DNA of 63,859 nt from JBOFOR01 sp051654865 (lineage in GTDB: Bacteria; Bacillota; Clostridia; Peptostreptococcales; Peptostreptococcaceae): contig JBOFYV010000129.1 of NCBI GenBank assembly GCA_051654865.1, positions 1-63,859 on the forward strand. Direction: 5' to 3'. The translations under genes and the position numbers were made by a program. Of this stretch, positions 1 to 9,152 are shown piece by piece; position 1 is the stretch's first letter, and the number at the start of each line of letters is the position of its first letter. A model generated the notes under the pieces. That model made no database searches, had not been told where the DNA came from, and worked only from the letters and a program-made list of their open reading frames with translations.

Positions 1-1199
1 ACTACACCCTTTATTTGATCTTTTATTTGTTCTGGTAACATAAATATATGTGCATCATCTTGAGTGAATGCTCTAACTCTCATTAATCCATGTAATGCTC
101 CTGATAATTCATGTCTGTGAACTCTACCTAACTCAGCAACTTTCATTGGGAACTCTTTGTATGAGTGTGGCTTAGAGTTGTAGTATATAAGCGAACCTGG
201 ACAGTTCATTGGCTTTATAGCAAATTGTTGTTCATCTATATCTACAGTGTACATATTTTCTTTGTAGTTATACCAGTGACCTGATGTTTCCCATAGTTTT
301 TGATTTAATATTATTGGTGTTTCTATTTCTTGATATCCATCAGCTCTGTGTATTTCTCTCCAGAATTTTAATAATTCATTCTTAAGTTCCATACCTTTTG
401 GTAAGAATAATGGGAATCCTGGTCCTTCTTCTGGTATGAAGAATAATTCTAATTCTTTACCTAATTTTCTATGATCTCTTTTCTTAGCTTCTTCTAATAA
501 GTGTAGGTATTCTTCTAAATCTTTGTTTTTTTCAAATGATATACCATATATTCTTTGAAGCATTTTATTTTTTTCGTTACCTCTCCAGTAAGCACCAGCT
601 ACACTTAAAAGCTTAACAGCTTTTATCTTCTTAGTTGAAGGTAAGTGTGGTCCTCTACATAAATCAGTAAAATCACCTTGCTTATAGAATGATATTATTT
701 CTCCTTCTGGTAATTCTTCTATAAGTTCAACTTTGTATATTTCTCCGTTTTCTTTAGCCCAAGCTAAAGCTTCTTCTTTAGGTAATTCATATCTTTCTAC
801 AGCTAAGTCTTCTTTAGCTATTTTCTTCATTTCTTTTTCTAGTTTTTCTAGATCCTCCATAGTTAATCTTTGATCTAAATCTATGTCATAGTAGAATCCA
901 TTTTCTATGCTAGGTCCTATCGCAAACTTAGCTTCTGGATATAATCTCTTTATAGCTTGTGCTAGCATATGCGCTGAAGTATGTCTAAATACATCTTTTC
1001 CTTCAACATCTTCAAACTTAAATAAGTTTAATTCACAGTCCCCAGTTACTATATGGTTTAATCCTACAACTTCATCATTTACTGATGCTGCAACTATAGC
1101 TCTTGCCAAACCTTCACTTATAGATTTAGCTATATCTATAACAGAGATTTCATTATCAAACTCTCTTACAGATCCGTCTTTTAATGTAACTTTAATCAT
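1..1199 (-). CDS. thrS: threonyl-tRNA synthetase (5' part, cut by window edge)
   Basis: Charges tRNA-Thr in the cytoplasm. The visible 399 codons hold an N-terminal TGS domain (about residues 1-61), the N2 editing domain with its H73-x3-H77 pair and a later CRGPH motif, and the beginning of the class II catalytic core including the NCPG and RVHRHE stretches. The C-terminal catalytic motifs and anticodon-binding domain lie beyond position 1. The ATG at 1199 is preceded by GAGGAGG about seven bases upstream. A Thr T-box leader and a sigma-A promoter lie directly upstream, so expression should rise when uncharged tRNA-Thr accumulates. Identification is secure from sequence and leader together. 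Confidence 0.97.
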   Translation of the reverse strand, partial: MIKVTLKDGSVREFDNEISVIDIAKSISEGLARAIVAASVNDEVVGLNHIVTGDCELNLFKFEDVEGKDVFRHTSAHMLAQAIKRLYPEAKFAIGPSIENGFYYDIDLDQRLTMEDLEKLEKEMKKIAKEDLAVERYELPKEEALAWAKENGEIYKVELIEELPEGEIISFYKQGDFTDLCRGPHLPSTKKIKAVKLLSVAGAYWRGNEKNKMLQRIYGISFEKNKDLEEYLHLLEEAKKRDHRKLGKELELFFIPEEGPGFPLFLPKGMELKNELLKFWREIHRADGYQEIETPIILNQKLWETSGHWYNYKENMYTVDIDEQQFAIKPMNCPGSLIYYNSKPHSYKEFPMKVAELGRVHRHELSGALHGLMRVRAFTQDDAHIFMLPEQIKDQIKGV

Positions 1200-1235
1200 T
1201 ATTTTTCCTCCTCAATATTTTGTTATATAAATAAA

Positions 1236-1270
1236 AAAACTCGCCCCAAAATAAATATTTGGGACGAGTG
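1236..1270 (-). terminator. T-box intrinsic terminator before thrS
   Basis: On the minus strand ACTCGTCCCAAATA pairs with TATTTTGGGGCGAGT and is followed by a run of seven T. Its 5' arm competes with the antiterminator built on the T-box sequence, as is standard in this class. Confidence 0.93.
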
Positions 1271-1494
1271 TTAATTCGCGGTTCCACCCAAGTTGGTGCA
1301 TCTAGTGATACAACCCTCTTGATGACTATAAGGTAGTCAACCGAATACTTTCACATAAAAATCTTATGCTAATAAATTCTGCTCCAAGGTAGTTTTCAAA
1401 TAGTCATATATAGATAAGCTTTCAGCCTATGACTTATCTTCTCTGATAAACTGTTTCTATTTTACTCGTCCTTTTCATAGCTAATTATTTAATT
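1236..1494 (-). promoter_or_regulatory. T-box riboswitch leader of thrS
   Basis: The conserved T-box antiterminator sequence (GGTGGAACCGCG on the minus strand) is at 1275-1290, followed by a Rho-independent terminator. Stem I spans roughly 1385-1490: an AGTA-type motif on its 5' side, and GAAAACTACC on its 3' side, where the Thr codons ACT (1391-1393) and ACC (1388-1390) sit in the specifier position. The leader reads uncharged tRNA-Thr and controls thrS by antitermination. ACC is the more likely specifier, but the exact triplet is inferred. Confidence 0.95.
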
Positions 1495-1500
1495 ATTTCC

Positions 1501-1529
1501 ATTATATCAGATACTTTTTAGTCTCGCAA
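1501..1529 (-). promoter_or_regulatory. sigma-A promoter of the thrS T-box transcript
   Basis: On the minus strand TTGCGA (1524-1529) and TATAAT (1501-1506) are separated by exactly 17 bases. Transcription would start near 1494, just ahead of the T-box stem I. Confidence 0.85.
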
Positions 1530-1539
1530 TAGTAATAAA

Positions 1540-2142
1540 TTATATAAAAATAGTAACTATCCCTTGTATAATACCTATTGCAAAACCTAGAACTAAACCT
1601 AAAATTTCAATGTGTCTTAGTTCATTTTTTACTATCTTTATGATTATATCTTCTAACATATGCAAATCTAATTCATTTATTTTATCTTCTACCATTTGTT
1701 GTATATTTATACGCTTATTTACATTCTTTTTTATTTCTTCTTCTAGTTCATCTATACTGAACTTAATTTCATCTTCTATTGTATCTGATATATATCCTTG
1801 AACTATACTTTTTATACCACTTGGCATAAAGTTAAGTTTTTCCTCTACAATTAATTTAATTCTTACTTTTATATATTCTATTATATTATCTTTATCCTGT
1901 TGTGTGATTGCATTTTCTAATATTTCGTCAACTGATAAAAATTCTTCGGCAATTACCTCTCCTATATTGCTTGCTATTTCTGCTCTTCTTTTTGGTATTA
2001 ATCCTATTATTTCTTTGTTTATAATAGGTATTTTTATAGGTTCAATCGGCCTAAATATCAAACGTATTGCAACTACATTAGTTATATAACCTATTAATCC
2101 ACCTATACCTGCTAAAATAAATATTCTTAACATATTGTCCAT
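1540..2142 (-). CDS. DUF445 family membrane protein (YheB-like, short form)
   Basis: A 200-residue protein with hydrophobic segments at both ends (about 5-25 and 180-200) enclosing a charged helical middle rich in Glu, Lys and Ile. The start region GGLIGYITNVVAIRLIFRP is characteristic of DUF445/YheB proteins, of which Bacillus YheB is about twice as long; this short two-TM form looks intact because both ends are membrane segments and the start has a good GGAG site. Function is unknown. It sits between ytxC and thrS on the same strand; the thrS promoter and leader follow its stop directly, so it is a separate unit from thrS. Confidence 0.8.
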   Translation of the reverse strand: MDNMLRIFILAGIGGLIGYITNVVAIRLIFRPIEPIKIPIINKEIIGLIPKRRAEIASNIGEVIAEEFLSVDEILENAITQQDKDNIIEYIKVRIKLIVEEKLNFMPSGIKSIVQGYISDTIEDEIKFSIDELEEEIKKNVNKRINIQQMVEDKINELDLHMLEDIIIKIVKNELRHIEILGLVLGFAIGIIQGIVTIFI

Positions 2143-2253
2143 ATCTTATCTCCTTTTAAATCATTATTAGTCTGATTTTATACTATTTTATTATAAAACT
2201 TAAATAACTTTTATAAAAGTACTTTATTGGACTAATATGAAAAGAGTATTTAA

Positions 2254-3054
2254 TTAGTTCGGATTAATGCAAATCACTCTTTCCCCAAATATAGATTTTA
2301 TGGTGTCTATTATTTCAAAAGATGAGTTATTATTTAAAGAATCTAGAATTTCAATTTTTTTAGGACATAGCGTTAACAAAGTGCTTATTAGAAAATCTTC
2401 ATAATTTAGATTTTCTTCAATTACCATATTAATTATTTCTTCATCTGCAATATTGTCAATTTTATTACCATTTTCATCATATAAAATAAAAGAATTATCA
2501 CTTTTTATATGAACTCTTAATACGTTTAATTTTTCTTCTTGTATATCAATAAAATATTTTAATACACTTATAAATTCATCTTGGTCTTTTTTAATTAAGT
2601 AATCTTCTAATGCAACATCTACTACATCAGATATATATTTAGCAAAATCTTTCATTCTAAACTGTACAAATCCGTCAATATTTATATAATTATTATTTAA
2701 TATGTAGTTGTATACTCTTATGTATACTGATTGTTTTATTAAACTCTCTTTTTTATTAAATAGTTCTAATGAATACATATATATGTATTCATAATCTTCT
2801 ATGTATGTATCACTATATTCTTTTACTATATACTCTTTTAATAGTTTATCTTTCATTATGTTAATTATTAAGTCTGTGATTTCTTCTGCTAACTCTTCAT
2901 TATAAAGTCCATTTACATCATCTGTACTTACAACTATCTCTATATACTCATCATCTTTTGTTAATTCTTTTTTTAATTTATCATTATTTAAGAATTTCAT
3001 AGCGGATACTTTATCCTGTTGCAATAAACTTAGATGAATATCTTTTTTTAACAA
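2254..3054 (-). CDS. ytxC: YtxC-like putative sporulation protein
   Basis: A 266-residue soluble, acidic, helix-rich protein resembling the YtxC family, which is also found near thrS in Bacillus and many clostridia. No catalytic motif is visible. The middle region (YIRVYNYILNNNYINIDGFV and the following FRMKDF) and the end (LCPKKIEILD) fit the family. Translation starts at TTG (3054), with AAGGAG eight bases upstream. The family is called sporulation-related but its biochemical role is not known. The thrS neighbourhood supports the call. Confidence 0.75.
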   Translation of the reverse strand: MLKKDIHLSLLQQDKVSAMKFLNNDKLKKELTKDDEYIEIVVSTDDVNGLYNEELAEEITDLIINIMKDKLLKEYIVKEYSDTYIEDYEYIYMYSLELFNKKESLIKQSVYIRVYNYILNNNYINIDGFVQFRMKDFAKYISDVVDVALEDYLIKKDQDEFISVLKYFIDIQEEKLNVLRVHIKSDNSFILYDENGNKIDNIADEEIINMVIEENLNYEDFLISTLLTLCPKKIEILDSLNNNSSFEIIDTIKSIFGERVICINPN

Positions 3055-3060
3055 TTTTAT

Positions 3061-3267
3061 CGCTCCTTTCTTTATAAGAGGAACTATAAGTTTTATACCT
3101 ATCTATGTCCCATAATATCCTAAGATTGCTTAATATGTCCTATAAGTTTTATTATCTCTATATTTAACTTTTTTAATTCACTTTAATATCTGACAAGTAA
3201 TGCTATTATTTATTATTATTGAAGCTTCTTCAACACCTCAATGTTAATATAATTCCCTTATATATAA
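3061..3267. other. intergenic region with short direct repeats
   Basis: No gene seen. CTATAAGTTTTAT occurs at 3084-3096 and again at 3140-3152, and TATGTCC at 3104-3110 and 3134-3140, in the presumed promoter region of ytxC. The rest is unremarkable AT-rich sequence. Confidence 0.5.
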
Positions 3268-3297
3268 AAAAAATGATAGCTTTCGCTATCATCTTTT
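3268..3297 (-). terminator. intrinsic terminator after the ABC permease operon
   Basis: ATGATAGC (3273-3280), loop TTTC and GCTATCAT (3285-3292), then a T-run on the minus strand. It begins immediately at the stop codon of the last permease gene. Confidence 0.85.
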
Positions 3298-4232
3298 TAT
3301 CTTTCACCTTTTTTGTATGGATTTCCAAGAGCTGCTGGAGCTTTAGAACTTTTAACAAATAGTACAAGCACTATTAATGTTACTACATAAGGTATCATTG
3401 ATAATATATTTTCATTTATGCTAAATGGTAATTCTGGATTACCAAAGTATACTGATAATGACGTTGAGAATCCAAATAATAAACAAGCTACCATAGCCCA
3501 TTGAGGTCTCCACTTACCAAATATAACAGCCGCTATAGCTATATATCCTTGACCTGATATTAAAGTAGGTCTAAACGAAGAAACAACAGCTAAACTCATT
3601 GCTGCTCCACCAAATCCAGCTAATATTCCTGATATTATTACTGCTGAATATCTTGTTTTAGCAACGCTTATTCCTAATGTATCTGCTGCACCTGGATGTT
3701 CTCCAACTGCTCTTATTCTTAAACCGTATCTAGTCTTATATAATACATAATATACCACTGCAACTAATGCAAATGCTAAGAATACTGTCGCATAAGCATT
3801 AAATATTGTATCTAACATACTTCCCGATGGGAATACACCATTTAGCGGTCTTGGTATTTTATTCTCCATTGGTATTGTTGGTGTCATCGTTGCACCATCA
3901 AACATTATCTTAGATGCAAATAATGCTACCCCAGGAGCTAATAAATTTATAGCAACCCCTGATATAGTATGATCCGCGTTGAAACTTACTGTAGCAACTG
4001 CATGTATTAAAGCAAACACACCACCTGCTAATCCACCTATTATAAATGCAATCCATGGATTTCCAAACATATAACCCGCAGCCGCACCTGCAAATGCACC
4101 TATAGTCATCATACCTTCTATTCCAAGGTTAACTATACCTGAGTTTTCTGAAAATACTCCACCTAATGCCGCAAATATAAGGGGTGTAGAGTACATTAAA
4201 GTAGTACTTATAATTAGAGCTAAATCTTCCAT
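3297..4232 (-). CDS. nucleoside ABC transporter permease (NupQ/YufQ-like)
   Basis: A 311-residue polytopic membrane protein with about eight to ten hydrophobic segments and the EENSGIVNLGIEGMM-like signature (here FSENSGIVNLGIEGM) of the BPD_transp_2 family. It forms half of the translocation channel of a BMP-type importer, for which the known substrates are mainly purine nucleosides. Its ATG overlaps the stop of the upstream permease gene (TAATG at 4230-4234), implying translational coupling. It is the last gene of the transporter operon, followed at once by a terminator. Substrate is inferred from family, not from the sequence. Confidence 0.9.
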   Translation of the reverse strand: MEDLALIISTTLMYSTPLIFAALGGVFSENSGIVNLGIEGMMTIGAFAGAAAGYMFGNPWIAFIIGGLAGGVFALIHAVATVSFNADHTISGVAINLLAPGVALFASKIMFDGATMTPTIPMENKIPRPLNGVFPSGSMLDTIFNAYATVFLAFALVAVVYYVLYKTRYGLRIRAVGEHPGAADTLGISVAKTRYSAVIISGILAGFGGAAMSLAVVSSFRPTLISGQGYIAIAAVIFGKWRPQWAMVACLLFGFSTSLSVYFGNPELPFSINENILSMIPYVVTLIVLVLFVKSSKAPAALGNPYKKGER

Positions 4233-5323
4233 TATACATTGCCCCCTTTATTCTTTTTATCTCTCATTTTTATATATAACATTCTTAATACACTACTTAA
4301 AGCTATAAAGTAAACTATAGACCCTATAACTATATTTACTACCTCTGAAGGAGCTCCTATAGCTTGCATCTTAGTTCCACCATATTTAAATGCACCGAAT
4401 AGTAATCCTGATAATATTACTCCAATTGGGTTACTGTTTGCAATTAACGCAACTGCTATACCATCAAATCCATATCCTTCTTGTGCTGCAAGTATCGTTA
4501 TGTTGTGAGATACACCCATAACTTGTATCGCTCCAGCTATACCAGCCAGTAAACCTGCTATAGCCATAGATTTTAATATTGATGAATTAACATTTATTCC
4601 ACCGTATTCAGCTCCAAATTTATTGTATCCAACACCTCTTAATTCAAATCCTAAAGTTGTCTTGAATAATATAAATGCTATTATTAACACAAGTATTATA
4701 GATATTACGATTCCCCAGTTAACTTTAGTAGCCGGTCCTACCAAATCAGTTAACCAATTAATTCCTATACTTGCTGACTCATTTATGTTTATAGATGCTT
4801 CACTATTCGGCTTAGCTAAGAATGAAGTCTTTATCATAAAGTTACTGAAATAGAATGCTATCCAGTTAAGCATTATCGTCGCTATAACTTCGTTTATTCC
4901 AAACTTAGACTTTAACCATCCTGCAAATCCACCCCATAAAGCTCCTCCTAGAGCAGCTAATAAAAGTGTAAATGGCACATGTATTATTGCAGGCATTTCA
5001 ATTCCTGCACCTACTAATGTAGCAACTAATGCTCCTATTATAAACTGACCTTCTGCTCCTATATTAAATAAACCTGTCTTAAAAGCAAAAGCAACAGAAA
5101 GACCAGTTAATATAAGTGGAGTAGACCTTATTATAGTCCAAGCTATAAACTTAGGTTTTCCAAATACACCTTCTATCATAGCAGAGTAAGCTTCTATTGG
5201 GTTAAACCCTGCTATTATAAGTGCAATTGCACCAACTATTAATCCTAATACTATAGATATTAAAGAAAATAATACCATATTATCAGCTAAGGAGATTTTT
5301 TTCTTGTTTGTTTTGCTACTCAT
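4232..5323 (-). CDS. nucleoside ABC transporter permease (NupP/YufP-like)
   Basis: A 363-residue multi-pass protein with the family motif FNIGAEGQFIIGALVAT near residue 87, paralogous to the following permease and forming the other half of the channel. The N-terminus is short and lysine-rich (cytoplasmic), followed by regularly spaced transmembrane helices; the C-terminus is again lysine-rich. The start codon overlaps the stop of the ATPase gene (TAATG at 5321-5325) and the stop overlaps the next start in the same way, so the three genes are tightly coupled. It belongs to the same operon as the ATPase and probably the BMP lipoprotein. Confidence 0.9.
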   Translation of the reverse strand: MSSKTNKKKISLADNMVLFSLISIVLGLIVGAIALIIAGFNPIEAYSAMIEGVFGKPKFIAWTIIRSTPLILTGLSVAFAFKTGLFNIGAEGQFIIGALVATLVGAGIEMPAIIHVPFTLLLAALGGALWGGFAGWLKSKFGINEVIATIMLNWIAFYFSNFMIKTSFLAKPNSEASININESASIGINWLTDLVGPATKVNWGIVISIILVLIIAFILFKTTLGFELRGVGYNKFGAEYGGINVNSSILKSMAIAGLLAGIAGAIQVMGVSHNITILAAQEGYGFDGIAVALIANSNPIGVILSGLLFGAFKYGGTKMQAIGAPSEVVNIVIGSIVYFIALSSVLRMLYIKMRDKKNKGGNV

Positions 5324-6885
5324 TATTCTTTACCTCCAGCCATCATAAATCCTAGTGTATTTTCATCTGCATCTTTAGCATCTACTATTCCAACTATCTT
5401 GCCTTCGTAGATTACCGCTATTCTATCTGATACATTCATTACTTCATCTAATTCTAAAGATACTAAAAGTACTGCATTTCCTTCATCTCTTTGCTTTACT
5501 AATGCTTGATGTACGAACTCTATTGCCCCAACATCCAGACCTCTTGTAGGCTGAGTCGCAATTAGTAATTGAGCTTCTCCAGTTGCTTTTTTAGCTACTT
5601 CTATGTTATCAACTTCTCTTCCGATTATAACTTTTTGTTGATTTCCTCCAGATAAAGCTCTTGCTTTTGTTGTATAATCAGTAGGCCTAACGTCAAACCT
5701 TTCTATTATACCTTCTGCGTACTTATCTATAGCTCCTTTGTCTAGTATTCCCTTTTTAGAGAACCTAGCTTCTTTATAGTTTTGTAAAACTGTATTTTCC
5801 GCAACAGAGAAATCTAATATTAAACCTCTCTTGTGTCTATCTTCTGGTATATTTTTAACACCATTGTTAAACATCTCTTTTGGATTTTTATTTAACAGTT
5901 CTCTTCCGTTTATTTTTATGCTTCCTGATTCAGCTTTTCTTAGTCCCGTTAATGCTTCAACTAATTCGGACTGACCATTTCCATCTATACCTGCAATACC
6001 TAATATCTCACCAGCTCTTACTTCTAGAGATAAATTATCTACTACTGATATATTTCTATTATCTTTTACTAATAAATCTTTGATTTCTAAAACTAAACTT
6101 TCAGGTTTAGCGTCTTCTTTATCAACTTTAAAGTTTACTTCTCTACCAACCATCATCGCCGCTAAATCATCTTCTGTAACCTCTGAAACTTTCACAGTAT
6201 CTATGTACTTCCCTCTTCTGATTATTGTACAATGATCAGCTGCTGCTTTTATTTCTTTTAACTTATGAGTTATTATTATTACAGACTTTCCTTCTTTAGT
6301 TAAGTTTCTTATAATTTGCATAAGTTCTTGTATTTCTTGAGGTGTTAACACCGCTGTTGGCTCATCTAATATTAATATTTCAGCACCTCTGTATAAGGCT
6401 TTTAATATTTCAACTCTTTGTTGCATACCAACTGTTATATCTTCTATTTTTGCATTTGGATCTACATATAATCCATATTTCTCAGATAATCCTTTTACAT
6501 CTTCTATTGCTTTCTTTATATCTACTGCTCCTAGACCTTTCGTTGGTTCCGTTCCTAGTATTATATTTTGAGCAACTGTAAATGGTTGAACTAACATGAA
6601 ATGCTGATGAACCATACCTATTCCATTTTCTATAGCTACATTAGGATTGTCCATCTTTACTAATTTACCATTTATATGTATTTCTCCATCTGTAGGGTGA
6701 TATAAACCGTATAGTATGTTCATTAGAGTAGATTTTCCTGCTCCGTTCTCACCTAAAAGAGCATGTACTTCACCTTTATGTACAGTCAAGTCTATGCTAT
6801 CGTTAGCAACAAAGTTTCCGAACTTTTTAGTTATCTTTTTCATTTCTACAACTTTTTGACTGTAGTCGACATTACTATTATTCAT
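5323..6885 (-). CDS. nucleoside/sugar ABC transporter ATPase, two domains (NupO/YufO-like)
   Basis: A 520-residue protein with two fused ABC domains. The first has an intact Walker A (GENGAGKST, residues 45-53), a Walker B ending ILILDEPTAVL and a divergent signature (VGMQQR). The second has a degenerate Walker A (GIDGNGQSE) but a canonical LSGGNQQK signature. This asymmetric arrangement is typical of the double ATPases that energise BMP-dependent nucleoside importers. It is first of the three coupled genes; an AAGGAGG lies about 11 bases before the ATG. A hairpin separates it from the lipoprotein gene upstream, which may lower its expression relative to the binding protein. Confidence 0.93.
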   Translation of the reverse strand: MNNSNVDYSQKVVEMKKITKKFGNFVANDSIDLTVHKGEVHALLGENGAGKSTLMNILYGLYHPTDGEIHINGKLVKMDNPNVAIENGIGMVHQHFMLVQPFTVAQNIILGTEPTKGLGAVDIKKAIEDVKGLSEKYGLYVDPNAKIEDITVGMQQRVEILKALYRGAEILILDEPTAVLTPQEIQELMQIIRNLTKEGKSVIIITHKLKEIKAAADHCTIIRRGKYIDTVKVSEVTEDDLAAMMVGREVNFKVDKEDAKPESLVLEIKDLLVKDNRNISVVDNLSLEVRAGEILGIAGIDGNGQSELVEALTGLRKAESGSIKINGRELLNKNPKEMFNNGVKNIPEDRHKRGLILDFSVAENTVLQNYKEARFSKKGILDKGAIDKYAEGIIERFDVRPTDYTTKARALSGGNQQKVIIGREVDNIEVAKKATGEAQLLIATQPTRGLDVGAIEFVHQALVKQRDEGNAVLLVSLELDEVMNVSDRIAVIYEGKIVGIVDAKDADENTLGFMMAGGKE

Positions 6886-7118
6886 CGCTCTTTTTATCCT
6901 CCTTATTTAATTATCAGTATTTTTATTATACTAAAATACATGTAGTATAACAAATATTTTATACATTTTATTGTTATATTGTATAGCATATTTCTTTTAA
7001 TAATAGAATATAGTATATATATTTTATTATTCTCTCCAAAATCTATGAAAATATTGATATATATATACTTAACAATTCTTTTTATTCAAAATTTTTCCAA
7101 TTTTGTATCTTAAAGGAA

Positions 7119-7153
7119 AAAGACTACCCTAATAAGTTTAGGATAGTCCTTTT
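7119..7153 (-). terminator. hairpin between BMP lipoprotein gene and ABC genes
   Basis: GACTATCCT and AGGGTAGTC form a stem (one mismatch) followed on the minus strand by TTTTTCC. It lies between the binding-protein gene and the ATPase gene, where a leaky terminator commonly raises binding protein over membrane components. Confidence 0.7.
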
Positions 7154-7158
7154 GTTAT

Positions 7159-8214
7159 TTATTTCTTAGCCGCTTCGTATTCTTCTTTAGTTACAGGAAC
7201 TTTTATTTCGCCGTTTTTAATTTTTTCAGCTTGTTCTTGAACAAATGTTAATACATCTGGTGGTACATTCTTACTAGTTGTAGGAGCTATTCCTACTCCA
7301 TCCATTTCTAATGTGTTTACTATAACTTCTCCACCTTTGTACTCACCTTTAACAAATTGATCAACCACTTTAAATACTGCTACATCAATATTCTTCATCG
7401 CTGAAGTTATTATGTTATCTGGTGCTAAAGAGTTTTGATCTAAGTCAACACCTATAGCCTTTTTATTATTTTCTTTTGCTGCTTCTATAGCTCCTATACC
7501 TACAGCTCCAGCTGCTGAGAATATAATATCAGCATTCTTTGAATGCATAGTTTGAGCAATAGTTTTTCCTAAAGCTGAATCAGTAAAACTATTTGCATAT
7601 TGAACCATTACTTCAGCTTCTGGATTTGCAGCTTCAACACCAGCTCTAAATCCATAATCAAACTTTCCTATTATAGGGTTATCGTACCCACCTATAAATC
7701 CTACTTTACCTGTTTCTGTCATTTTACCTGCTATTAATCCAGTTAAATATGCAGATACATTATCTTCAAATAATAATGAAGTTACATTTTCAGGTTGACC
7801 ACCTTCAACTGTTGCATCTATTAAAACAAACTCTTTGTCTGGATAGTTTTTTGCAGCTTCAGCTATTGCCGGCTCTAATTTATATCCAACACCTATTATT
7901 AAATCTCTATCTTCATCTATAAATGTTTCTATATGAGGAACATAATCTGCATCTTGTTTAGACTCTAAGTAATCTACATCTACTTTATCTTTTCCATATT
8001 CCTTTTCAATATCTTGTAATCCCTTCCAAGCTGATTGGTTGAATGATTCATCGTTAACTCCACCAACATCTGTAACCATTCCTATTTTAAAACTGTTGTC
8101 TTCTTTTTTTGTTGTCGACCCTTTATCAGTACCATCGTTAGAACTACATCCAACTAGCATACTAGTAGTCATAACAGTAGCTAACCCTACCGCTAATAGC
8201 TTTTTTAACTTCAT
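7159..8214 (-). CDS. BMP family nucleoside-binding lipoprotein
   Basis: Extracellular substrate-binding lipoprotein for the downstream ABC importer. From the chosen ATG at 8214 (AGGAGG seven bases upstream) the protein has a lysine-rich signal peptide and lipobox MLVGC, so it should be lipid-anchored after removal of about 23 residues. The mature part shows the PnrA/BmpA features: the DVGGVNDESFNQSAW segment, GVGYKL, GFIGGYDNP, FSAAGAVGIGA and the GVDLDQN stretch. An in-frame start 14 codons upstream has no ribosome binding site and would bury the signal peptide. A paralogue without neighbouring ABC genes is at 57901-58944. Purine nucleoside binding is inferred from family. Confidence 0.92.
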   Translation of the reverse strand: MKLKKLLAVGLATVMTTSMLVGCSSNDGTDKGSTTKKEDNSFKIGMVTDVGGVNDESFNQSAWKGLQDIEKEYGKDKVDVDYLESKQDADYVPHIETFIDEDRDLIIGVGYKLEPAIAEAAKNYPDKEFVLIDATVEGGQPENVTSLLFEDNVSAYLTGLIAGKMTETGKVGFIGGYDNPIIGKFDYGFRAGVEAANPEAEVMVQYANSFTDSALGKTIAQTMHSKNADIIFSAAGAVGIGAIEAAKENNKKAIGVDLDQNSLAPDNIITSAMKNIDVAVFKVVDQFVKGEYKGGEVIVNTLEMDGVGIAPTTSKNVPPDVLTFVQEQAEKIKNGEIKVPVTKEEYEAAKK

Positions 8215-8419
8215 AATTACCCTCCTAATAAATACAATCAAATATGTAATAATCAATTTTATTTTACACTATTTCGTGTTATTTTTCCATATAATTTTGT
8301 ATATCGTAAAAAAATATAATGTATACAATATAATATATAATATTTTTTATTTTTTCATTTTATTTATCATTTATGACATACTATTTATTTTATTTTAATC
8401 TGCTTTATTTTTAATATAA

Positions 8420-8461
8420 AAAAACCTTCTTATTTTAGATTTTATAAAAAGAAGGTTTTTA
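8420..8461 (-). terminator. intrinsic terminator downstream of trmL
   Basis: A 12-bp stem (AAAAACCTTCTT with AAGAAGGTTTTT) flanked by A and T runs; works in the trmL direction. Confidence 0.8.
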
Positions 8462-8478
8462 TTATATTATTCTTTTGT

Positions 8479-8949
8479 TTATCTCATATTAGGATATCCT
8501 AATTGTCTTAGTGCTTCATATACAACTATTGCAACTGTATTAGATAGGTTTAGTGATCTAGCCTTCTCTACATTTACCATAGGTATCCTTATACCAGTTT
8601 CTAGATTAGCTTTAATTAATGTTTCAGGTAATCCTTTTGTTTCTTTCCCAAATACTATAAACGAATTTTCTACATATTCAACGTCTGAGTGAGTCTGATT
8701 AACTTTTGTTGTAGCGTAGAAAAATTTACCTTGAGGATTCTTTTCTAGTACTTCATCAAAACTATCATAGTATTTTATATTTGCTAAATCCCAATAATCC
8801 AACCCACTTCTTTTTAAGTATTTATCTTCTAGTGAAAATCCTAACGGTCTTACTAAGTGTAATGTTGTACCCGTTGCAGCACATGTTCTTATTATATTTC
8901 CTGTATTTTGAGGTATTTCAGGTTCTACTAAGACTACATTTAATGACAT
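8479..8949 (-). CDS. trmL: tRNA (cytidine/uridine-2'-O)-methyltransferase TrmL
   Basis: A 156-residue SPOUT methyltransferase that methylates the ribose of wobble nucleotide 34 in tRNA-Leu isoacceptors using S-adenosylmethionine. Motifs of the SpoU/TrmL type are visible in order: PEIPQNTGNIIRTC near the N-terminus, FGKETKGLPE in the middle, and IPM followed by RSLNLSNTVAIVVYE, which forms the trefoil knot and cofactor site. Length is typical of the short single-domain family. The start has GGAGG nearby. It is a single-gene unit with its own terminator. Confidence 0.93.
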   Translation of the reverse strand: MSLNVVLVEPEIPQNTGNIIRTCAATGTTLHLVRPLGFSLEDKYLKRSGLDYWDLANIKYYDSFDEVLEKNPQGKFFYATTKVNQTHSDVEYVENSFIVFGKETKGLPETLIKANLETGIRIPMVNVEKARSLNLSNTVAIVVYEALRQLGYPNMR

Positions 8950-9101
8950 ATATGTCCTCCTTCATTCATTACTATCTTTATATTTTTTATTTTCGCTTTT
9001 ATGTAATGATTTTTTAATTATATAATTTATATGTTTTTAATTATATCAGAAAATTATATATAAACAAAACTCACTTTATATCAAGTTTTTCTTATACATA
9101 C

Positions 9102-9142
9102 TTAAGGATTAAGATAATGTAAAACAAAAATCTTAATCCTTT
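9102..9142 (-). terminator. intrinsic terminator downstream of the VanW-family gene
   Basis: AAGGATTAAGA (from 9103) pairs with TCTTAATCCTT (to 9141), with A-rich sequence on the far side giving T's on the minus strand. Confidence 0.75.
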
Positions 9143-9152
9143 TAATTATTTA

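Noticed and set aside
1540..2142. DUF445 gene as a truncated pseudogene
   Set aside because: It is about half the length of Bacillus YheB, but has a good start site, an orderly stop and terminal membrane segments at both ends, so it looks like an intact short form.
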